In this document: piece after piece, positions 1-7,493 of the stretch | Layout: each line of letters opens with the position of its first letter | How positions within the stretch are numbered: the stretch's first letter is position 1 | Source: Streptomyces sp. CB01580 | Lineage (GTDB): Bacteria; Actinomycetota; Actinomycetes; Streptomycetales; Streptomycetaceae | Direction: 5' to 3' | Assembly (NCBI RefSeq): GCF_001905795.1 | Contig: NZ_LIXJ01000016.1 | Span: 1,550-65,549 of the forward strand | Length of the DNA stretch: 64,000 bases | Notes under the pieces: model-generated | Database searches by the model: none | Told to the model about the DNA's origin: nothing | What the model saw: only the letters and a program-made list of their open reading frames with translations | Program-made: the position numbers and the translations under genes

Positions 1-1055
1 GCGTCGTCGCAGTCGATCTTCGAGAGCAACAGCCAGGACTGTCCGGTGAAGATCACTGCCGGATAGGTGCGGATGTCGCCGGCGGCGTCGGTGACGGTGA
101 TCCGGTTGCCGGCGGTACGGTGCAGCCGGGTGACGGCGGGGCGCGGTTCGCCGCCGTGCAGCGAGGACAGCGAGGTGCCCAGCGGCCAGTGGACGATCTT
201 GCGCGGTTCGCGTTCCCAGAGCCGCAGCGGGAGTTGCTGGCTGCCGCCGACGATGGAGCGGTGGTGGTCGTCCGCCTCGGTGTAGACGACGCGCAGGATC
301 TCCAGGATGGAGTTGGGGAAGTCGGTGTCCCATCCTCCGGTGCCGAAACCGACCTGGCCGAAGATCTCCCGGTGCTTGAACGACCTGAAGGCGTCGGAGT
401 CGCAGAGGAAGCCGTAGAAGGTCTGGTTGTCGAGCCGGTGGACGAGCCTCGACCAGAGCTCCCGGACGCGCGGCACGTCGCGTTCGCGCATCGCGCGGTT
501 CATGTCCGAGAAGTCGGCCTCCTCCTCCAGGCACCGGTTCCAGGCGTCCATCACGTCCCGGTACACCTGCGGCAGGTCGTCGATGGTCCGCGCGTAGTGC
601 GACTCGCCCTTGAGGTCGACGACGGTCGACGGGGTGGCCGGGGCGAGCGGGTTGGGGAACGGCCTGGTCTCCAGGCCGACCAGGTCGATGTAATGCTGGA
701 GCGCGGTGGAGGAGGGCGGGAAGCGCATCGCGCCCATCTCCGCGGTGAGTTCCCCTCCTCCGCCCGCGGCGGAGCAGCCGTCGAAGCCGACGGTGCGCAG
801 TCGGCCGCCGATCCGGTCGGCCTCGTACACGACGGGCCGCAGGCCCATCTTCATCAGCTCGTACGCGGCGACGATGCCGGACAGCCCGCCGCCGATGACG
901 GCGACCTCGGTGCCGTGCTCGGTCGCCGGGATCTGCCCGAGCCCCGCGGGATGCGCCAGATAGTCGTCGTACGCGTACGGGAAGTCCGGCCCGAACATGG
1001 TGATGGGCTCGGCCGCCTCGGTGTGCTGGGCGGCGTTGGGCACCGTGGACGTCAT
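1..1055 (-). CDS. Flavin amine oxidase-like FAD oxidoreductase (partial, 3' end cut by the window edge)
   Basis: The first 351 codons of a flavin-dependent oxidoreductase are present; the C-terminus lies outside the window. After about 48 residues the translation shows the dinucleotide-binding motif VAVIGGGLSG (residues 51-60) followed by VVYEADRIGGRL, the usual Rossmann signature of monoamine oxidases and L-amino-acid oxidases. The ATG at 1053-1055 has AAGGAG about ten bases upstream. The family oxidises amines or amino acids to imines, releasing aldehyde or keto acid, ammonia and peroxide. A nitrilase-fold hydrolase, an Lrp regulator and an aldehyde dehydrogenase lie upstream on the same strand, which supports an amine-degradation role. 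The substrate cannot be read from the sequence. Confidence 0.85.
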   Translation of the reverse strand, partial: MTSTVPNAAQHTEAAEPITMFGPDFPYAYDDYLAHPAGLGQIPATEHGTEVAVIGGGLSGIVAAYELMKMGLRPVVYEADRIGGRLRTVGFDGCSAAGGGGELTAEMGAMRFPPSSTALQHYIDLVGLETRPFPNPLAPATPSTVVDLKGESHYARTIDDLPQVYRDVMDAWNRCLEEEADFSDMNRAMRERDVPRVRELWSRLVHRLDNQTFYGFLCDSDAFRSFKHREIFGQVGFGTGGWDTDFPNSILEILRVVYTEADDHHRSIVGGSQQLPLRLWEREPRKIVHWPLGTSLSSLHGGEPRPAVTRLHRTAGNRITVTDAAGDIRTYPAVIFTGQSWLLLSKIDCDD

Positions 1056-1130
1056 GGGGTACGGACTCCTTGCGCGGGAACGAGAGCGGTGGAACGAGAC
1101 GGTGGAACGGAAGGGGTGGCGGGCCCGGGC

Positions 1131-1928
1131 TCAGGCGAGGGAGCCGTACAGGCCGGGGCGGCGGTCGCGCAGATACGGGTTGGCCTCGCGCGACGCGCCC
1201 AGGAGCGCGGGGTCGACGTCGCCAATGATCAGTTCCTCGCCGCGTCCGGCGCGGGCGCGGACGGTGCCGTCGGGGCCGGCCAGACAGCTCAGCCCGACGA
1301 ACTCGAACGCGCCCTCCGGGCCCGTGCGGTCGGCATAGGCCACGTACATCTGGCTCTCGAAGGCCCGTACCGGGACGAGCGATTCGGCGACGAACTGGTA
1401 CGGGTGCATGAGCGCGGTGGGCACCAGCAGCAGCTCGGTGCCGGCGAGGGCGTGTGCGCGGACGTTCTCCGGGAACTCGACGTCGTAGCAGATCAGGATC
1501 CCGACGCGGACGCCGTCCAGTTCGGCCTGCACGACGGGGTGCTCGCCCGGGGTGAACCACTCCTGCTCGAAGTCGCCGAAGAGATGGGTCTTGCGGTAGT
1601 TCGCGAGCGCCGCCCCGTCCGGGCCGACGAGCCGTGCGGTGTTGAAGATCCGCTCGCCGTCGCGCTCCGGGCATCCGTACAGGACCGCGAGCCCGTGCCG
1701 GGCCGCGATCTTTGCGACGGCCCCGGCGGACGGCCCGTCGGCCGGTTCGGCCAGCCGGGCCACGTCGGCACCGATCGCGTACCCGGTCAGGAACAGTTCG
1801 GGGCAGACCATGAGCCGGGCCCCGGCGTCCGCCGCCCGCCGCGCCGCTTCGTCGAGCGCCGCGAGGTTCGTGTCCACGTGCCCGGGGCGTCCGGAGCTCT
1901 GGAGCAGGGCGGTGCGCAGCGACGGCAT
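1131..1928 (-). CDS. Carbon-nitrogen hydrolase (nitrilase superfamily)
   Basis: A 265-residue protein, normal for a single-domain nitrilase-fold amidase. The Glu-Lys-Cys catalytic triad is complete: E44 in CPELFLTGY, K113 in YRKTHLFGDF and C147 in ILICYDVEFPE. The start chosen is the ATG at 1926-1928 (MPSLRTALLQ). The frame stays open 34 codons further upstream, but that stretch has no family similarity. The gene ends 75 bp before the amine oxidase gene and is probably cotranscribed with it. Family members hydrolyse amides such as omega-amides or carbamoyl compounds, so a step in amine or amino-acid catabolism is likely. The exact substrate is unknown. Confidence 0.9.
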   Translation of the reverse strand: MPSLRTALLQSSGRPGHVDTNLAALDEAARRAADAGARLMVCPELFLTGYAIGADVARLAEPADGPSAGAVAKIAARHGLAVLYGCPERDGERIFNTARLVGPDGAALANYRKTHLFGDFEQEWFTPGEHPVVQAELDGVRVGILICYDVEFPENVRAHALAGTELLLVPTALMHPYQFVAESLVPVRAFESQMYVAYADRTGPEGAFEFVGLSCLAGPDGTVRARAGRGEELIIGDVDPALLGASREANPYLRDRRPGLYGSLA

Positions 1929-2002
1929 GTCTGACCTCGGGCGATGGGGGCGGGGCGGGACGTATCGACGGTACGGTCCGCCGCTCGGGGCGGACAAGGC
2001 GC

Positions 2003-2066
2003 GACCGTTGCGCATCCACCGTCGATCCATTGCGCGTCACGGGCCCGCTGCGGCGATTCATTGCGC
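2003..2066 (-). promoter_or_regulatory. Phased repeats, candidate Lrp/AsnC operator ahead of the hydrolase gene
   Basis: Two 12-base elements, GATTCATTGCGC at 2055-2066 and GATCCATTGCGC at 2024-2035, differ at one position. A third, weaker one (GACCGTTGCGC) lies at 2003-2013. The spacings are 31 and 22 bp, close to three and two helical turns. They sit in the 226-bp gap between the Lrp gene and the nitrilase-fold gene, where an Lrp-type octamer would be expected to bind. The regulatory role is inferred. Confidence 0.4.
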
Positions 2067-2154
2067 CGGGCGTCGTCCCAGGTCAGAAGGGTGACGCAGG
2101 TCTCAGCCGGTCCGCCCGGGCGGGGTCGGCCCGGGTCCTCCCGGCGCACCGCGC

Positions 2155-2610
2155 CTACTGCGGCGGCCCCGACGTGTACCGGCGCAGCAATGGCGACAGC
2201 ACCAGCACGGACTTGGTCCGCTCCACGTACGGCTCGCCCGCGATCCGTTCCAGCACCTGCTCGAAGTGACGCATGTCCGCGGCGAAGACCTGCACCAGCG
2301 CGTCGGCCTCGCCCGTCACCGTGGACGCCGACGCGACCTCCGGATAGCGCTCCAGCCCCTGCTTGATCGCCTCCGGGGAGGTGTTGCGGCTGCAGTAGAT
2401 CTCGATGTAGCCCTCGGTCTGCCATCCCAGCGCCGCCGGGTCGACCCGCACCGTGAACCCGGTGATCGCCCCTTCGGCGCGCAGCCGGTCCACGCGGCGT
2501 TTCACCGCGGGGGCGGAGAGACCGACGAGCGCGCCGATGTCCGCGTAGGAGCGCCGGGCGTCTTCGGCGAGGGCGTGGACGATGCGTTCGTCGAGGTCGT
2601 TCAGGCGCAC
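2155..2610 (-). CDS. Lrp/AsnC family transcriptional regulator
   Basis: A 151-residue regulator of typical Lrp/AsnC length. An N-terminal winged HTH (about residues 5-55, including DIGALVGLSAPAVKRRVDRL) is followed by a RAM/ligand-binding domain (about 60-145). The GTG at 2608-2610 gives the family start VRLNDLDERIVHAL. The frame is open 30 codons further up, but that part overlaps two hairpins and is low-complexity. Such proteins sense amino acids or related small molecules and usually control a neighbouring gene. Here the likely targets are the downstream hydrolase and amine oxidase genes and the upstream aldehyde dehydrogenase gene. Confidence 0.9.
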   Translation of the reverse strand: MRLNDLDERIVHALAEDARRSYADIGALVGLSAPAVKRRVDRLRAEGAITGFTVRVDPAALGWQTEGYIEIYCSRNTSPEAIKQGLERYPEVASASTVTGEADALVQVFAADMRHFEQVLERIAGEPYVERTKSVLVLSPLLRRYTSGPPQ

Positions 2611-2641
2611 GTCGGGCGGTTCACTTCTCTGCGATGGCCGG

Positions 2642-2669
2642 TTCGGGGGCGGCGCGGGCCGCCCCCGAA
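2642..2669 (-). terminator. Hairpin, second of a tandem pair between aldehyde dehydrogenase and Lrp genes
   Basis: A perfect 12-bp stem (2642-2653 with 2658-2669) with a 4-base loop and no U-tract. It lies 11 bases from the larger hairpin at 2681-2714 and 32 bases upstream of the Lrp start codon. It may be a back-up terminator or a structure in the Lrp leader. Confidence 0.45.
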
Positions 2670-2680
2670 GTAGAACACGC

Positions 2681-2714
2681 CACCGCCCCGCCGGGCGCAC
2701 CCGGCGGGGCGGTG
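2681..2714 (-). terminator. Transcription terminator downstream of the aldehyde dehydrogenase gene
   Basis: A perfect 15-bp GC-rich stem (2681-2695 with 2700-2714) around a CGCA loop, starting 33 bases after the aldehyde dehydrogenase stop codon on the minus strand. Streptomyces terminators often lack a U-tract, as here. Confidence 0.8.
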
Positions 2715-2746
2715 GGGAAGGGAACCGCGTCGCGGGCGCGACCCCG

Positions 2747-4204
2747 TCAGAAGGGGAAGCGCGAGCGGCCGTACTGCACCGAGATCCACTTCTGCGTGGT
2801 GAACGCCTCGACCATGGAGTCGCCGTTCAGCCGGCCGAGGCCGGAGCTCTTCTCACCGCCGAAGGGGACGATGGGCTCGTCGTGGACCGTGCCGTCGTTG
2901 ATGTGGATCATTCCGGTGTGGATGCGCTGCCCGACGCGCACACCGCGCTCGATGTTGCCGGTGTGCACCGCGCCGCTGAGCCCGTACGGGGTGTCGTTGG
3001 CGATCCGCACCGCTTCGTCCTCGCCGTCGAACGGCACGACGAGCGCGACCGGTCCGAACAGTTCCTCGGACAGGACGGGGGCATCGGCGGGCAGGCCGGT
3101 CAGCACGGACGGGCTCACCAGGTTGCCCTCGGCCCGACCGTGCAGCAGGGCGGTGGCCCCGTCCTCCACCGCCTGGTCGACGAGCGAGGTGATCGCCTCG
3201 GCCTGGGTGGCGTTGATCAGCGGGCCGATCACGGTGTCCGGCGCCGCGGGGTCACCGACCGGCAGCGACGCGACCTTGGCGACGAACTTCTCGGTGAACT
3301 CCTTCTCCACCGCCCGGTCGACCAGGATGCGGTTCGCGGCCATGCAGACCTGGCCCTGGTGCACGTAGCGGCTGAAGACGGCCGCGTCCACGGCGTAGTC
3401 CAGGTCGGCGTCGTCGAGGACGATCAGTGCGCTGTTCCCGCCGAGCTCCAGCACGGCCCGCTTGAGGTTGGCCGCGCACACCGTGGCGACGTGCCGCCCC
3501 ACCTTGTCCGAGCCGGTGAAGGAGATGACCTGCGGAACGGGGTGCTCCAGCAGCGCGTCGCCGATCTCGGCGATATCGGTGATCACGACGTTGAGAAGCC
3601 CGGCCGGCAGCCCCGCGTCCTCGAACACCTTCGCCACCAGCGTGCCGCCGCAGACCGGGGTGTTCTGGTGCGGCTTGAGCACCACGGCGTTGCCGAGCGC
3701 CAGGGCCGGGGCGACCGACTTCAGCGACAGCAGGAACGGGAAGTTGAAGGGGCTGATCACGCCGACGACGCCGACCGGCACCCGGTAGACGCGGTTCTCC
3801 TTGCCCTCGGTCGGCGAGGGCAGGATCTGCCCGGCGGGCCGCAGCGCGAGCTGGATCGACTCGCGCAGGAACTCCTTGGCCAGATGCAGCTCGAACGCCG
3901 CCTTCAGCCGGGTGCCGCCGAGTTCCGCGACGATCGCGTCGCTGATCTCCTGTTCGCGCTCCTCGACGATGCGCAGTGCCCGCTCCAGCACCTGCCGCCG
4001 GGCGTACGGGTTGGTCTCGCCCCAGGCGTGCTGGGCGGTCTCGGCCGAGCGGTACGCCTGGTCCACCTCGTCGGCCGTGGCGACCGTGATCGAGGCGAGC
4101 TTCTCCCCGTTGTACGGGTTGAAGTCGATGATGTCCCAGGATCCCTTGCCCGGCCTCCACTCTCCGTCGATGTACTGATGGGCCAGGTCAGTGAAGAAGG
4201 ACAT
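2747..4204 (-). CDS. NAD(P)-dependent aldehyde dehydrogenase
   Basis: A full-length (485 aa) aldehyde dehydrogenase. It shows the cofactor-binding segment SPFNFPFLLSLKSVAPAL, the nucleotide-fold motif ISFTGSDKVGRHV, the general-base glutamate in LELGGNSAL and the nucleophilic cysteine in GQVCMAANR. The overall look (benzaldehyde or vanillin dehydrogenase type, with PFGGEKSSGLGRLNGD near the C-terminus) suggests aromatic or aliphatic aldehydes as substrate, but specificity is not certain. Its likely role is to oxidise the aldehyde released by an amine oxidase such as the one at the left edge. A terminator separates it from the Lrp gene, so it is a separate transcript. Confidence 0.93.
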   Translation of the reverse strand: MSFFTDLAHQYIDGEWRPGKGSWDIIDFNPYNGEKLASITVATADEVDQAYRSAETAQHAWGETNPYARRQVLERALRIVEEREQEISDAIVAELGGTRLKAAFELHLAKEFLRESIQLALRPAGQILPSPTEGKENRVYRVPVGVVGVISPFNFPFLLSLKSVAPALALGNAVVLKPHQNTPVCGGTLVAKVFEDAGLPAGLLNVVITDIAEIGDALLEHPVPQVISFTGSDKVGRHVATVCAANLKRAVLELGGNSALIVLDDADLDYAVDAAVFSRYVHQGQVCMAANRILVDRAVEKEFTEKFVAKVASLPVGDPAAPDTVIGPLINATQAEAITSLVDQAVEDGATALLHGRAEGNLVSPSVLTGLPADAPVLSEELFGPVALVVPFDGEDEAVRIANDTPYGLSGAVHTGNIERGVRVGQRIHTGMIHINDGTVHDEPIVPFGGEKSSGLGRLNGDSMVEAFTTQKWISVQYGRSRFPF

Positions 4205-4248
4205 GAGATCCCTTACCGCAGAGAGAGCCGGGCAGCTGATTGCCGTTC

Positions 4249-4254
4249 ATACTA
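4249..4254 (-). promoter_or_regulatory. Candidate -10 box of the aldehyde dehydrogenase gene
   Basis: On the minus strand the hexamer TAGTAT lies about 45 bases upstream of the ATG and matches the Streptomyces -10 consensus TAGRRT. The corresponding -35 position is poor, which suggests an activator or an alternative sigma factor. Confidence 0.4.
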
Positions 4255-4342
4255 CTGAGGCTCCGGGGAAGTTGGGCCGTGGCTCAGGCCACCCAGGCAC
4301 CGTAATCGGACAACCGTGCCCCGTTCCCGGGCGGGAATGCGG

Positions 4343-4377
4343 TTGCCCCTCACGGCGCGAACGGCCGTGAGGGGCAA
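4343..4377 (-). terminator. Terminator downstream of guaB1
   Basis: A perfect 14-bp stem (4343-4356 with 4364-4377) with a 7-base loop, about 95 bases after the guaB1 stop codon and upstream of the aldehyde dehydrogenase promoter region. The surrounding 268-bp gap holds no gene. Confidence 0.75.
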
Positions 4378-4472
4378 AGGTGTTGTGACGGGCGCGGGAT
4401 CGGCTGCGGCATCACCGCGCCGGGCGGCGGGATCAACTCCCGCCGGTGAACCGCATCATGGCGGCAGCGGGA

Positions 4473-5939
4473 TCAACTCCAGCTGGCGTGCAGCGGCTTG
4501 CCCTCGGCGTACCCGGCGGCGCTCTGCACCCCGACGACCGCCTTCTCGGTGAACTCCTCCAGCGACGCCGCACCGGCGTAGGTGCAGGAGGAACGGACGC
4601 CCGCGATGATCGAGTCGATCAGGTCCTCCACACCGGGCCGGGCCGCGTCGAGGAACATCCGCGAGGTGGAGATGCCCTCCTCGAAGAGCCCCTTGCGGGC
4701 CCGGTCGTACGCCGACTCGTCCGAGGTGCGGTTCTTCACGGCGCGCGCGGACGCCATGCCGAAGGACTCCTTGTAGAAGCGCCCGTCGGCGGACTGCTGG
4801 AGGTCGCCGGGCGACTCGTACGTACCGGCGAACCACGACCCGATCATCACGTTCGAGGCACCCGCCGCGAGCGCCATCGCGACATCGCGCGGGTGCCGGA
4901 CGCCACCGTCGGCCCACACGTGCTTGCCGTACTTCTTCGCCTCGGCGGCACATTCGAGGACCGCGGAGAACTGCGGCCGGCCCACACCCGTCATCATCCG
5001 GGTGGTGCACATGGCGCCCGGTCCCACACCGACCTTGACGATGTCCGCACCCGCCTCGACGAGGTCGCGCACCCCCGCGGCGGCGACGACGTTGCCCGCG
5101 ACGAGCGGCACCCTCGGGTCGAGCGCCCGGACCGCGCGGACGGCGCCGATCATGGACTCCTGATGGCCGTGCGCGGTGTCCACCACGAGCGTGTCGACGC
5201 CCGCGTCGAGCAACTGCTTGGCCTTGCCCGCGACATCGCCGTTGATCCCGACCGCGGCGGCGATCCGCAGCCGGCCCGCGGCGTCGGTGGCCGGGGTGTA
5301 CAGCGTGGCGCGCAGCGCGCCCTTGCGGGTGAGGATGCCGACGAGCCGGCCGTCCGCGTCGACCGCGGGAGCCAACTTGCGGTGGGCACCGTCGAGTTCG
5401 TGGAACGCGTCGCGCGGCGCGATGTCCGCGTCGAGCAGCATCAGGTCCCTGGACATGACCTCGGAGAGCTGGGTGAAGCGGTCGACACCGCCCAGGTCGT
5501 GGTCGGTGACGACACCGACGGGCCGGTGATCCTCGTCCACGACGACGCCGGCGCCGTGCGCGCGCTTCGGCAGCAGGAACAGCGCGTCGGCCACCGTCTG
5601 GCCGGGCGTCAGCACGATCGGCGTGTCCAGCACCAGATGGCGCTTCTTCACCCAGGAGACGACATCGGTGACCACGTCGATCGGGATGTCCTGCGGGATG
5701 ACGACGAGCCCGCCGCGGCGGGCGACCGTTTCGGCCATCCGGCGGCCCGCGATGGCCGTCATGTTCGCCACGACCAGTGGGATGGTGGTGCCGGTGCCGT
5801 CGGGCGAGGAGAGATCGACTCCCTGGCGGGAACCGACCGCCGAACGCCCCGGGACCATGAAGACGTCGTCGTACGTGAGGTCGTACGGAACCGAGGGGGA
5901 CTCCGTGTAGCGACCGGTGCCGGGCTCAAGAAAGCGCAT
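4473..5939 (-). CDS. guaB1: GuaB1-type IMPDH-family protein (probable CBS-containing GMP reductase)
   Basis: A 488-residue IMPDH/GMPR-family enzyme with a TIM barrel interrupted by two CBS domains (about residues 95-215). The catalytic loop GVGPGAMCTTRMMTGVG carries the nucleophile C311, and the substrate-site motif DTAHGHQ is present. It resembles the actinobacterial GuaB1 group rather than true IMP dehydrogenase. A mycobacterial GuaB1 has been reported to be a GMP reductase regulated through its CBS domains, so deamination of GMP to IMP with NADPH is the likely reaction. The ATG at 5939 (MRFLEPG) fits family alignments. An in-frame ATG three codons upstream (5948) cannot be excluded, as neither has a good ribosome-binding site. 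Confidence 0.92.
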   Translation of the reverse strand: MRFLEPGTGRYTESPSVPYDLTYDDVFMVPGRSAVGSRQGVDLSSPDGTGTTIPLVVANMTAIAGRRMAETVARRGGLVVIPQDIPIDVVTDVVSWVKKRHLVLDTPIVLTPGQTVADALFLLPKRAHGAGVVVDEDHRPVGVVTDHDLGGVDRFTQLSEVMSRDLMLLDADIAPRDAFHELDGAHRKLAPAVDADGRLVGILTRKGALRATLYTPATDAAGRLRIAAAVGINGDVAGKAKQLLDAGVDTLVVDTAHGHQESMIGAVRAVRALDPRVPLVAGNVVAAAGVRDLVEAGADIVKVGVGPGAMCTTRMMTGVGRPQFSAVLECAAEAKKYGKHVWADGGVRHPRDVAMALAAGASNVMIGSWFAGTYESPGDLQQSADGRFYKESFGMASARAVKNRTSDESAYDRARKGLFEEGISTSRMFLDAARPGVEDLIDSIIAGVRSSCTYAGAASLEEFTEKAVVGVQSAAGYAEGKPLHASWS

Positions 5940-6267
5940 GATGCTCATTTTTTCATACGAAACGGCGCAGGTCGCGTTCACGAAGGCACAGCAAAAAGCA
6001 CCGGCGCTCGTACGTTCCTCCAATGAGGACGCGCGGGAACCCCGGGCGAACGGACCCCTCCTCGGTCGCGCCACGCACCCGGCCGTCCTCGCATCATGCC
6101 CCGCGGCATTCGGAATCATTCACGATCATCATCCCTGGACCTGGCCACAAGCGGTCGGGTAGCTTCAAAACCCGCAGGTCCCGTGGGTCACCACGACGCC
6201 CGGAGGAGGATGCGGAGGAGTCACAACCTCCGTCAGAGGTACGACCGGAGAGGATCAAGGACCCACC
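5940..6267. other. Divergent intergenic region between guaB1 and the terpene synthase gene
   Basis: This 328-bp stretch has no supportable gene. It must hold the promoters of both flanking genes. For the plus strand, TGGACC (6136-6141) and TAGCTT (6160-6165) are separated by 18 bases and could form a promoter about 100 bases upstream of the terpene synthase start. On the minus side no convincing promoter was found. Confidence 0.5.
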
Positions 6268-7290
6268 GTGGACAGTGAACTGCCGGACATCTACTGCCCG
6301 TTCCCCCAGCGCACCAACCCGCACGTCCCACACACCCGGGTCCATCTCGACACCTGGATCCGCAACACCGGTCTGGTACACCGGGATTCGGCCAGGGAGC
6401 GCTTCGATCAGGCGGACTTCGGGGCCTTCGTCGGCATGGTGTATCCGACCGCCGACGCCGAGAGGCTCGACCTCGTCGCCGACTGGTTCGTGTGGCTGTT
6501 CCTCGTCGACGACCAGCTCGACGACGGCCACCTGGGCCGCAGCCCCGAGCGGGTGCGCGACGTGGTGGCCGTGATGAGGTCCGTGATCGAGGGCAAGGGC
6601 ACGGGGACCGCGCCGGACGAGGAGCTTCCCGCCGCCGTGGTCGCCCTGGTCGACCTGTGGGAACGCACGACCCCGGATGCCGCCGCGCACTGGCGCGCCC
6701 GGTTCGGCTGGCACCTGACCGAGTACCTCATGACAACCACCACCTGGGAGGCCGGGAACCGCGCGGACGGTGTGGTGCCGTCCGAGGAGACGTACATCGC
6801 CAAGCGGCGCCACACGGGCGCGATCCACGTGTGCATGGATCTCATAGAGATCGTCGCCGGGATCGAGGCCCCCGAGTCGATCCACAACGACTCCCGGTTC
6901 ATCACCGCCCTGGAAGCCTCGTGCAACGTCGTGTGCTGGGCCAACGACGTGTACTCGTACGAGAAGGAACAGGTCCTCGGCGAGATCCACAACCTCGTCC
7001 ATCTGGTCCGGCACCACCGCGGATACGGAAAGCGGGAGGCGCTGGAGCACGTCTGCGCCGAGACCGACAGGGAGACCCGGCGGTTCCTCGCCGCCGAGGC
7101 CGAGCTGCTGAGCTCCTACCCGCAGCTGTCCGGGATGCTCCTGCCGTACCTGGACGGGATGCGGAGCTGGATGCGCGGCAATCTGGACTGGTCGCGCCAG
7201 ACCCCCCGCTACAACCCGGCGGACGTGGGCCAGTACGAGGAACCGGAGGAATACCTGGAGGCGACGGTCCTGGGCGTCGCCCGGGACTGA
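6268..7290 (+). CDS. Class I terpene synthase (probable sesquiterpene cyclase)
   Basis: A 340-residue class I terpene cyclase. The aspartate-rich motif DDQLDD is at residues 81-86. The metal-binding NSE triad is complete in NDVYSYEKE (N226, S230, E234). A pyrophosphate-sensing arginine lies in AKRRHTG (180-181), and the RY pair is R314-Y315. The segment around the Asp-rich motif resembles the caryolan-1-ol synthase GcoA as I recall it, so farnesyl diphosphate cyclisation is likely, but the product cannot be predicted. GTG start with AAGGA nine bases upstream. It is a single-gene unit, with no P450, prenyltransferase or methyltransferase beside it, placed between housekeeping genes. Confidence 0.93.
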   Translation: MDSELPDIYCPFPQRTNPHVPHTRVHLDTWIRNTGLVHRDSARERFDQADFGAFVGMVYPTADAERLDLVADWFVWLFLVDDQLDDGHLGRSPERVRDVVAVMRSVIEGKGTGTAPDEELPAAVVALVDLWERTTPDAAAHWRARFGWHLTEYLMTTTTWEAGNRADGVVPSEETYIAKRRHTGAIHVCMDLIEIVAGIEAPESIHNDSRFITALEASCNVVCWANDVYSYEKEQVLGEIHNLVHLVRHHRGYGKREALEHVCAETDRETRRFLAAEAELLSSYPQLSGMLLPYLDGMRSWMRGNLDWSRQTPRYNPADVGQYEEPEEYLEATVLGVARD

Positions 7291-7305
7291 CACCTCGCAC
7301 TCCGC

Positions 7306-7331
7306 CCGCGGACCGTCAGGACGGTCCGCGG
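7306..7331 (+). terminator. Terminator of the terpene synthase gene
   Basis: A perfect 11-bp stem (7306-7316 with 7321-7331) with a CAGG loop, 16 bases after the stop codon. It has no U-tract. Confidence 0.75.
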
Positions 7332-7370
7332 CACGGACGCCGTTCCCGCGCGGCACGGACGCCGTTCCCG
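7329..7370. repeat. Short tandem repeat, 20-bp unit with 22-bp period
   Basis: The 20-base unit beginning CGGCACGGACGCC occurs exactly at 7329-7348 and 7351-7370, with a degenerate third copy around 7376-7392. It lies in the 203-bp gap between the terpene synthase and the SorC-type regulator genes. No coding function was seen. Confidence 0.7.
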
Positions 7371-7493
7371 CCGTCGTACGGACGCCGCCGTTCATGACGC
7401 GGCACGGATGCGGCGGCCGGCCGCGGGCGGCGCGGACGGCCGTCGACACCGCCCGCGGCCGCCCGGCCGCACCGTTCCTGCCCCGTCCCCCGC

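Noticed and set aside
120..1934. A 604-codon plus-strand open frame across the amine oxidase and amidase genes
   Set aside because: It is antisense to two genes with intact catalytic motifs, has arginine/glycine-rich translation without domains, and is a typical GC-rich shadow.
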